Virus record (IMG/VR): IMGVR_UViG_3300010354_000132
Span: 1 to 50,224 of that record
Direction: 5' to 3' (one strand)
From: a virus
DNA length: 50,224 nt
Shown piece after piece: positions 16,749-28,700 of the stretch. The notes under the pieces are model-generated. The model was not told the origin of the DNA and ran no database searches. It was given only the letters and a program-made list of their open reading frames with translations. The translations under genes were made by a program, and so were the position numbers. The stretch's first letter is position 1. Every line of letters starts with the position of its first letter.

Positions 16749-19700
16749 ATGGCCGAACAAAATAAAAAAACAGTAAACTTTCTTCCTGATTATCTTAAAA
16801 CAGTTAAGAATGAAAAATTTCTATCGGCCACATTAGATCAATTAATACAATCTCCAGATCTAGAAAGAGTAGATGGTTATGTAGGATCAAAAATAACTAG
16901 CCTTTACAATCCTGTAAAAGATACATATATTTCAGAAACAGAATCTATAAGATCAAACTATCAAGTAGAACCAGGTCTAGTCTTCAAAAATGCATCTGGT
17001 GAAATAAATGATGTAAAAGGTTATATAGACTTATTAAGTGCCATTAAAAATAATGGTGGACAAGTAAATGATCTAGATGAATTACTTAGAACAAAACATT
17101 ACAGTTTTGATCCTTTAATCGATTGGGACAAACTTATTAATTATGATCAATACTATTGGTTACCAAATGGTCCAAGTGCTATTGTTTTAGATTTAGAAAC
17201 TAGTCCATTTACTGAAATTATTGGCAATATGTCTTATGATTTGCCAAATGGCCCTCCATTGAGCAACGGTATGAAACTCATGTTTACACAGACATGGGTA
17301 CAAGGGCAGAATTCATTAACCAGTTCTACTCAATATCTTGTAGAAGGAGTAGGTAAGTCTATCAAATTGATTGATCTAAAGGACCTTGAAGTATCCGGGG
17401 ATATTTCATCGGCATTCAATGAAACTTTTGATAATACCGATTTTGATACTGTAGGATTTGACAGTGATAAAAAGACAGCAAGTGTGCCTGAATATTATAC
17501 CATTAATAGAGCAAGTGCTGACCTTAATCCGTGGACCAGATATAATAGATGGTTTCATAAAAGTGTAATAGAAGCGACCGCAGAATATAATAAAGAAGAT
17601 TTATCAATAGATTACGAAAGCAGGGCCAAAAGACCTATCCTTGAATATAAAGCAGATCTTCAATTGTTTAATTTTGGATCAAAGTCAATTCAAAATATTG
17701 ATGTAATTGATGATTCAACAGTTGAACCTTTCTCCGAAATTGAAGGTTCAGTTGGATATTATATAGACCAAGTGCTATTACAATCTGGATATAGGGTAAT
17801 ATTTAATAATGCCAATGATCCTGAAGTTAGGTCTAAGGTTTATGTTGTTAATTTTACAACTACAACAAATACTATTGAATTAGTTTCAAGTAATGAATTT
17901 ATAAATGATTTAGATAGCGTATCTGTGAACAATGGAACTAAGTATTCTGGCAAAAGTTTTTATTTTAAGGAATCTAGTTTCAAGTGGATTTACGCTCAAC
18001 AACACACTTACCTTAATCAACCTCCGTTATTTGATGTTTTAGACGAAACAGGGACAAGTGTTTCTGAAAGTGGATTTGAAAATAATTTTAAAGGTACTAG
18101 AATTTTTGGTTATGAGGAAACTACTGGTACACCTGATTCTGTGTTAGGGGTTGCCATAAAACAAACAACCACACCTTTAGGAATTGGTAGTTTCGTTTTT
18201 AAAACATATTTCAATACTGATTCTTTTGATTATGTAAAAAATAATATATCCTATAAAACTAAAATTTCGGGATATTATCTAAAGATTAATAATCCCGATA
18301 ATGGTACATATTTTTTGAATAATATATGGGTAAGTGGAATTTGGTCACAAACTACAGAGTTGGACCTTAATGGCGATTATTTTTATATAGATAATTTTAC
18401 CGTAATCCCAGAAATACCATCTCCTATTATTGAAACTAAATTATTATCTGAAAATACATCGTCTGTTAAAGTTCAAAGTTTAAGAAATGTATCTACAGTT
18501 ACGTCAGTAGATACTTTTGTTAATAATATTTTGACAAGTTCAACGTTTACAATTACAAATAACGAAATAATAGTTAATTTTAATTCTACCCTAAGCCAAA
18601 ATAGTTTTGTAAGTTTGAATATTGTAGGAGAAGGGAAGTTAGATGAGGAATTGGGATATTACTCAACTCCTTTAAGTTTAAACAGCAATCCTATTAATGA
18701 AGATCTTGTAAGTCTCACATTAACGCAATTAAGCGATCATTTAAAGAGTATGGTATCTAGAGATTCTAGATTTGTTGGAAATTTTCCTGGAACTAGTAAT
18801 TTAAGAGATCTTAATAATTATTCCATACAAGGTGACAAGTTAATTGTAAATGATAATCCTATTTCCTTTGCCTTAATGTTTTTGACAAAGAAAGAACATG
18901 ACTTAATCGAATCTTTAAGGTTTGGAGCCAATCAGTATAATCAATGGAAATATAATTTTATTAGAGAATTATCTAATATTGATACTCAGTCTTCTCCTAG
19001 AGAAATGTTAGATGCTGTTCTACTTAATATGAGCCAGTCAAAGTCTAATAGAGATTCATATTACAAGTCGGATATGTTAGGTTATGGCTCTGATAAAACA
19101 GTAAGAACTATTACAGTAACTAACTTGTCGTATAGTGAATACTATCTTGGTGAAGAGTTTGATCTAAATAGTCTGAGTTACAGATCTATTTTGGTATATA
19201 AGAACGGCATTCAACTAATTCATGGTTTAAATTATGAATTTGTTTTATCTAGTAATTCGGTTAAATTTTTAACAAGTCTGGATGTTAATGATCTAATAGA
19301 ATTCGTTGTATATAACACAACCGTAGGTTGTTACATTCCTCAAACACCTAGTAAATTAGGATTATATCCTGCATATACACCTTCTATAGTTAGTGACGGT
19401 AACTACGCAGGTAATCCTAAAGATGTGATCATTGGTCATGATGGTAGTAGAACTGCTGTGTTCAACGATTATAGAGATGATATAATTTTTGAATATGAGA
19501 AAAGAGTATATAATAATATAAAGGTAAAATATAATAGGAATTTATTTGATATATTTTCAATTTTACCAGGAATAAACAGAACAACTTCTGATTATGATCA
19601 ACTTTTTAATTCTCTATTAGAAAAAGAATACAGTAAATGGGCTGCAACTTATAATGTAGATGTTGTTTCAAATATAACATACGATCCTGCTAATTTTAAA

Positions 19701-22700
19701 ACATGGAACCTAACTGGTGGTAAAGAATCAAAATATAACAAGCCTATTAAAGGAACTATTCGTAGTGTAAACAAATATTATTTCGATAGTTTATCTATGG
19801 AAACAACTCCTTGGGAAATGTTAGGATTCCATGAAAAACCGTCTTGGTGGGAAGGGTTATATGGGCTACCTCCGTATTCATCAACGTTATCTTCTGTATG
19901 GCCTGACATAACTAACGGCTATATTGCTTCCGGCGAATATAAAGGAACATGGCCCAAATATGCTAGACCCCAATTCAATACATTATATAATCCAGTTGAT
20001 TTTGCAGGTGTTAATCAATGGTTAAATTATCTATCACTAAGTGGACCTTCTGATAGAAAGGCCGATTGGACTTTTGGTGATTATAGTCCTGCAGAGGTAG
20101 CCTTTAGAAATAGCAGTTTTTATCCATTTGCCTTAAGTGTGGTTGCATGTTTGCTTAAACCCGCAGATTATACATCTAAGTTATTTGATCTAAGTAGAGT
20201 TAAATTAAATTACCTAAAACAGGCTATTATATCTGATCAATATTGTTATCTAAATCCTAGAAAAGTGTTAGTAGAAGGAGTAAACACTGAACAAACTGCT
20301 GGATATATTAATTTAATTATAGAAAGAGGTGACAGACTATTTCAAGATTATAGAAATAGTCTAGCACAGGATCTAAGTTATTGTGACTTAAATCTACTTT
20401 ACAAAGTTGGTGGATTTACAAGTAAAGAAAAAATCCAACTTAAGATTGATGCAGTTGATCCAGAGTCTACCAGTCCAGGTGTAGTGATTCCCTATGAAGA
20501 TTATGAATTAAGGTTATCAACTAGTGTACCTATCAAATCTAGTAGAATATCAGGTATTATTGTTCAAAAGAAAAACGGTAAGTTTTTAATTAAAGGTTAT
20601 GATAGGCAGAATACTTATTTTACTGTTTATCAACCATTAAAAAATAATGTAATGAGTTCAATTACAGTTGGTGGGAAAACTGAACCTTACACTGTATGGC
20701 AACCTGTATTTTCTGACGGTAATGTAGGACTTACATCTATAGATATTGCTGGATCTAGTTCTGGCAAATTTTATAAGCAAGGTCAAATAGTTTTTTACAG
20801 TAACAAATATTATAGAGTTAAGGTTGCTCATAGTGCAGGAACTAAATTTAATTCAGAATATTTTCAACAATTGCCTGCACTACCTACTAAAGGTGGAGTT
20901 ACTGTAAGTACAACTAAAAAATTTGATACTTTGGAAACTAAGGTTCCTTACGGCACATTATTATCTAGTGTACAAGAAGTATATGATTTAATTATAGGAT
21001 ACGGAGCGTGGTTAGAAAGTCAAGGGTTTATATTTGATAAAAGTTTATCTGAATTAAATGAGATACTTAATTGGTATTTTACCGGTAAAGAGTTTTTATA
21101 TTGGAGTACGCAAAACTGGGCAGATGGAAATTTAATTACTCTTTCTCCTTTTGCTTCTTATCTAAAATATCAATCTAATAATTCTATAGTTGATAATTTA
21201 TTTTCAAAAGGATACGAATACAGTTTACAAAATGCAGATGGTTTATCTTTTCCTAAAGATGGATTTGACATTTATAGGTTTGATAACGCCTGTGTTATTG
21301 AAACTAAAAATACAGAAGATGGGATCTTTTTCGCAGTATTAAATTCTGTACAAAAAGAGCATGTAATTGTATTCAATAATACAACGGTGTTTAATGATAC
21401 AATTTTTGAAAAAGTTACAGGATATCGTCAAAAGCGTATCAAGTATACAGGTTTTAGAACTAAAAATTGGAATGGTGATTTAACTAGTCCTGGATTTGTC
21501 TATGATAATGTACAAATTGAAACATGGAAAGAAAACAAAAGTTACATTCCGGGATCGGTAGTGAGATTTAATGGGCAATATTTTCAGGCTAATCAATCTA
21601 TTGTAAATGAGATAGCATTTGACTTTCAAAAATGGACCTTTTTAAGTAAAAAACCAATTTCAGGTCTGTTGCCGAATTTTGATTACAAGATAAATCAGTT
21701 TGAGGATTTTTATAGTGTAGATATTGACAGTTTTGATACTAAACAACAAGAATTATCTCAACATCTTATAGGCTATACACCTAGACCGTACCTTAATAAG
21801 ATAATTATCGATCCAGTTGCTCAATATAAATTCTATCAAGGATTTATTAGAGAAAAAGGTACTAAGAATGTTATAGATAAGATTTTAAAAGTTAGCAACA
21901 ACGAAAATCAAGAATCTATAGATGTAAAAGAAGAATGGGCCATTAGGGTAGGAAGTTATGGTTCTGATCAAACTTTTAGTGAACTAGAGGTACAACTTAG
22001 GGAAGGGTTGAACATAGAAAACCCCTATGTTGTTAAATTTGGAAATACAAATCAAAATGAATCTAAGTTGATTCATTATGTACAACCTAGAGAAATTTTG
22101 ATCAAACCAGATAATTTTAATCCTTCATCTGTGTTTAAAAATAGAACTGGAACATATAATGACAGCGGTAACATATTATTAACTGCAGGTTATGTTCACC
22201 CTGATGATATAGATCTCACTGCCTACAATAAAAACAGTTTATTAGATATTGCCAATATTCAAAACCTAAAAAATGGTACAGTAATTTGGCTAGGATTTTT
22301 AGAAAACGGTGAATGGGACGTTTATAGGTATAATTCTCAGCAGGCCAAAGTAACTGGAGTTTTTGTAAGTAACCCAGGATCCTCTATTACTTTTGTAACA
22401 GATATTCATCATTCTTTAAAAGTGGGCGATATTATTTCTGTGGTTAGATTTAATAGGCAAGTTGATGGTGTTTATATTGTAAAGAATATTCCAAATATCA
22501 ATCAATTTGAAGTAGCATCTTCATTGGTTGGTATTATAAACGAATCTATTTTGACATTCGGAAGTATATTTAGATTTGAACCATCTAGAATAAGTTCGTT
22601 AGATAACTTTGTAGAATTAGAAAATCTGTTTAATTTACCATTTGGTTCTAAAGTTTGGATAGATAATGATGAAAATTCTAAATGGGCTGTGTATGAAAAA

Positions 22701-25700
22701 ACAGACAATTACAGTTCTAGTACAGAATTTAAATCTTTCTCCAAACCCCTAGGTCAAAATTACGGACGAAGCATTTACGCAAGAGATGATGATTTAACTG
22801 TATTAGTTTCATCTCCTGGATACCATGTTGCTGGTTCTTTGAATTATGGAAAGGTAAGTGTTTTTAGAAAAACTGCTAATACCCAAAATATAACTAATAA
22901 CTTTGATTATTTTTTAAATGCAGGACAAAATTATTGTGCAGTTAATACCACTACTGATTTCGGCTTCAGCCTTGTACACGACATTGGTAAAGATCTTTTT
23001 ATAGTTGGGGCTCCTGCTGCTTCGAATGTTAGAGCATCTATAGACAGTAATCAAAAAATTACAACTGCTACTAATGCTCTAAGTCCAAGAACTAATCAAA
23101 CTGAAGGTCTAGTTAAAATTAGCACAAGAAACCAGGCCAATGTTTCTGAAGTTGCTAAAGTGGTTATTGCTCAACCATTCACAAATACTACGACTATGCA
23201 GAATTCTAGATTCGGGCATAGCATTTACATCAATCAAGTTCCATCTACGTCTTCTACTACTGTGCTAATTGGTGCACCAGGTAATTCTGCTTATCAAAGT
23301 ACTGGATCTGTTTATGTCTATAAACTAAGTCTTCAAAATGGAAATGTTAATTTAGGATATTTTTATAATACCAGTACTGTAAATGTTCTAAGCACTACTA
23401 GTGTGGTTATGAATGCTGGTGCAAGATGGGGAGATTCTATAGCAGGATCTAAAACAGGAGATGTTATTGCAATCAGTGCTCCTAAATATTTTTATAGGGG
23501 TAACAAGGGTATTGTTCAACTTTTTGATAGCAATCTTAATTGGTTTCAAACATTGAACAGTCCATTCGGAAATGACGATCAGTTTGGATATTCTATTTCT
23601 GTAAGTAACTCTGGAACCTTTGTGTTTGTTAGTTCTATATTAAGCCAATCTACATTTGGAACAGAAGGCAAAGTTGCTGTTTATAAAAAGTTAGATAACC
23701 AACAACAATATTCATTAAGTCAAATCATAACCAATCCTATTAGAAATAGCGATTTGAAGTTTGGGGAATCTATTGCTATTAGTGAAGATGAGACTTCTTT
23801 GTATATTAGTTCTTTGGGTACAAACAAATCAGAATTTGTTAAATTCTATAAAAATAAAAATACAGAAGAACAGGAAACAACTTTTGATAGTGATAAAACT
23901 AGATTTGTTTCTAGTATAAAAGATTCTGGAACTGTACATGCCTATAGTAATTTTAATGGAAAATTTGTACAAGGATCTGAAATAGTTCCTGTAAATTTAG
24001 AACCAAATGGCAGGTATGGTTTATCCTTAGCAGCGACTAATAGGTCATTGTTTGTAGGAGCACCTCAATCTAAGGTTAAATCTTATACAAGTGATAATAG
24101 TAAATTTTATCAATTTAAATTATTAGGTAACACGAATATATGGAAAAAAATTAGATCTCAAGAATCATCTGTTGATATCGAATTGTTTAGAAGAATTAGT
24201 CTAATAGATAATCAGCAAGAAGAACTTATTGATTACTTGGATATATACGATCCTCTAAAAGGTAAAATTCCGGGAATAGCAGAGCAAGAATTAAATTACA
24301 AATTCGTTACAGATCCCGCAGTCTACTCAGTCGGTATGGCAGGTACTACTAATGATACACAAACAAATTGGATTGACGATCATGTAGGTGAGTTATGGTG
24401 GGATCTTAGTACGGCCAAATATGTATGGTATAACCAAGACAATGAAATATTTAAAAAGAACAATTGGGGTAAATTATTTCCGGGCGCCAGCATAGATATA
24501 TACGAGTGGGTCAAATCTGATCTTTTACCTAGCGAATGGGCAGTCCTTGCAGATACCGCTGGCGGACTAGCCATTGGCATTAGCGGACAACCAAAATATC
24601 CAGATAATAGTGTATTAAGCGTAAAGCAGGTTTTCAATACCGTTACGGGAAGTTTTGAAAATGTTTACTTCTTTTGGGTAAAAAATAAAACCATATTACC
24701 TAAGAATGCAAATAGAAGATTAACTGCCTATCAAGTCGCAGCACTAATTTCTGATCCATTAGCGAATGGAGTAAAATTTATAGAATTTTTAAGCGACAAT
24801 TCTTTTGCCTTAGGTAATGTTCAAAATAGGTTAATAGGCAATAGAATTTCTGTTAATATAGCCTACGATAAAATTAACAATAAGATTCCATTACACACTG
24901 AATGGATGTTAATCGGTGAAGGTGATTCTACAACATTACCTAATGATCAGATTAATAAAAAGTTAATTGATAGTTTATTGGGTAGAGATAATCTAGGAAA
25001 TAAAGTACCTGATCCATCTTTATCATTTAGGAATAGATACGGGCTTGGTATTAGACCTCAACAAACCTTATTTGCGGACAGATTCGCTGCATTAAGGAAT
25101 ATCATTGATTTTGCTAATTCTGTTTTAGAAAAAAATTTAATTACGGGAATTTATAATTTTCAAAATCTTAATAGTGTAGATCCTATTCCAGATGATAGTC
25201 AAGGAGAATACGATTTTCTTTTAACAGATGTAGAAGAAATTACTGCTATTGATACAGAAATTTTCGTTAAGGCGCAGGTATCGTGTACTGTAAAAGATGG
25301 AATTATAGTTTCTACCAATATCATTAACGCTGGATACGGGTATGCTACTGCTCCTAAAATAACGATTACTCCTAATCCAAATAACAAGGCGGTGATATCT
25401 ACTATAATTGATAATCAAGGCAGAGTAATCAGATGTGTTATAGAGAATGCAGGATTTAATTTTAGTAAATCACCTAGTCTTGCTGTTAGAAATCATAGTG
25501 CTTTGGTAAGTGTAGATAGTAATTCTAACGGAAGATGGGCGCTTTATGAATTTAATTATAATGGTCAATGGAATAAGATAAAGACTCAATTATTCAATAC
25601 CACATTGTATTGGGATTATTTAGACTGGAGTTCTGAATCTTTTGATTCTTTAAAAACACCTTCTATTATTATTGATAATGTTTACCAATTATCTAGTCTA

Positions 25701-28700
25701 AGTTTAGAAGTTAGTAATTATGTTAAAGTTAAAAATATTGGAGATGGAAGAGCAGTTATTTTAGAACGTGTAGTTTCTAATGGTAACTTCTCAAATGAAT
25801 TTGATATTGTTTTCAGTCAGAACGGCACATTGAAAATTTCTGATAATCTGTGGAACAGTGAAAATTCTAAATTTACTTTTGCCAGTTCCTCATTAGATGA
25901 AACCTTATATGATCAACTTCCTGATATAGAATTGTACAACATATTGATAGCCTTGAAAGATGATATATTCACTAATGAATTAAAGGTAAATTGGAATCTT
26001 CTATTTTTTAAAGCGGTTAAGTATGCTCTAACTGAGCAAAAAATTCTAGATTGGGCGTTTAAAACAAGTTACATTAATATAACAAATAATTCCGGAGAAC
26101 TTGACCAGCCATTTAATTTTAGAATTGATAATAACCAATATTATCAAGATTATTTCACTGAGGTTAAACCTTATAGGACTAAGATTAGAAACTATACTGC
26201 TGGATATTCTTATATTGAAGATGCTAGATTACTAACATCTGATTTTGATGTTTCACCTTATTATAATCCATTATCTGAAAAATATGAATCTTTAAATATT
26301 CCATATACCGGACAGTCATCTTTATTAAGTCAATATCCGTATAAAACTTGGTACGATAATTCTACATATTATGTCAGTGAAATAGTTGTAGGTTATGGAG
26401 GAAAGGGATATACATCAGTACCTGAAGTTTATGTTTATAGTAATGGAAATGTTGTTCGTACTGCTACAGCAAAGGCATATTTAAAAAATAATAAAGTATG
26501 GAAAATTATTGTTACAGATCAAGGGGAAGGTTATTACGATACACCTACAATTAGTTTAAGAGGCGGTAATCCTATAGAGGAAGCCAAGGCCTCGGCTATA
26601 ATCAAAAATGATACAACTAGAAAGAATATCATTACTATGAAGTTTGACAGGTATTCTCGTAAGGGTGAAATAGAGAATACAGAAGTAACTTATACAATAA
26701 TTTGCGATGGAATCAACAGCGAATTTGAGTTACCTTACCTTGCCAATACAGATAAGTTAACAATATTTCCGACCTTAGACAGAAAACTAATTCTGTCTTC
26801 CGATTACAAAATAGTAAATTTCAGTAAAACTGATAATACACTACAGAAAAATTACAGCAAATTTGTATTTGTAGATAGAATTCCAAAATCAGGGCAGTTG
26901 TTAAAAATTGTCTATCAAAAAGACTTGTCGTATTATAATGCTATTGATAGAATTGAAAACTTTTATCAACCTACAGAAACTATGGCAGGTAAAGATCTAA
27001 ACTTATTAATGACAGGTCTAGAATATCCTAATCTAAGAATAAAAGGAATGGATTTTTCCTATTCGTCTGCTTATAATATAGGTACCACAGGTTCCTACGG
27101 TATGAGTCTAGGGTGGGGTGATTTAACAAATAGTTATTCTAAATCTAGACTTGTAGAACCTGCTACAATGTCTACTAACACACTATATCTTAACACAGTA
27201 GAAGATATTCGCATAGGACATTCTTTAAACTTTTTAAATACTTCTCAGTTCATTGTTCGGACCGATACAGTAGTTCAAGCGATTGATATTAGTAATAATA
27301 TTGTTACAATCAGTAGACCAACTTATACAGCATCGGTGGCAATATCTACCACTACTGCAATAGGTACTGAAATTTTAGTATCTACAGTAAATGAATTTAG
27401 GGGTGCTATAAGACAGAATGATACTGTTGAACTTACTGGATTTTCTCCTAACGAGTTTAATGGAACATATACCATAACTACCATTTATGACAATAATTCA
27501 TTTATTGTTACAGCTTCACAGGTTTTAAGCACTACAACTTCTATAGTAGGGTCTGGTACAATAATAGTCTATAGTTTGCTTCAAAATATTGATGTTAGAA
27601 ATAGAAAAATTGGAGAATATTCATTCCATGTAGGTCCATGTAAATTTCCGGTTTATACAATAGAAAAGAGTATGGGATTTATTTCAGAAGGTCGAACAGT
27701 TACATTTACTGTAGATGGAACTGATGTTTTGTTTGGACAAGGTAGAACCTTCGAGTATGAAATTACCGGTACAAATATATTGGCCAGTGATTTTACAGAT
27801 AATACTCTTACAGGATTGGCTAGTGTATTATCTTTACCTATCAACTTTACAAAAACTTTAGCAACGGATAATGATTTAGGTGTAGAGACATTTACAGTTA
27901 ATATTTTTACATATTTTACCAGCGGCACAGCGAATACATCTGTTGTTACTAGCACCAGTGTAACAATTCTACCGTATGATCCTGCTTTGCCAACTGTGTA
28001 CACAATTACAGCCAGTACATCCACAGTCCAAGAAGGCGAGTCTGTAACACTTACTCTGGATGGGACTAATGTTGATTTTGGCGATACAGGAAGAGCATTT
28101 AGATTAACGGCAACCGGTACAAATATAACAGCAGGTGATCTTATCGCAAATACACTAACAAGCGAAGTGGTTATACTAGATCAGTTACCTATTACAGTTA
28201 GTGCCGGCTTTGCACTAGACAATCTAATTGAAGGCATAGAAAGAGTTTATTTCAATATACAAACATGGTTAAATGGCGCTGCTGAGAATACTGCTACTGT
28301 GGCTAATACGTATGTTGAAATAATTGATGTTGAACAATCTGCTACATATGAGTTTTTTGATACGCCGTCTACTATAAGTGAAGGATCTACACTGATATTG
28401 AAGTTAAGAACACAGAACAAGTCTGTGGGATCTCAAGTAGGATTTAGTCTAAGTACTCAGACAGGTGATTTTACTGTAGCAGATTTAACAACTTCTACAT
28501 TGTTTGGTAAATTTATTATGACAGACGGTGCTCCTACATATCCAGGATACCAAATTGGTACATACACATATGTGGTTGCGCAGGATGCAGCATCTACAGG
28601 TTACGAGATAGCAGAAAAGTTTCGTGTAACTATAAATGAAAATACAGCAACATATATTGATATAACAATAACAGATCAGATACAAAGTTCATTTGGCCAA

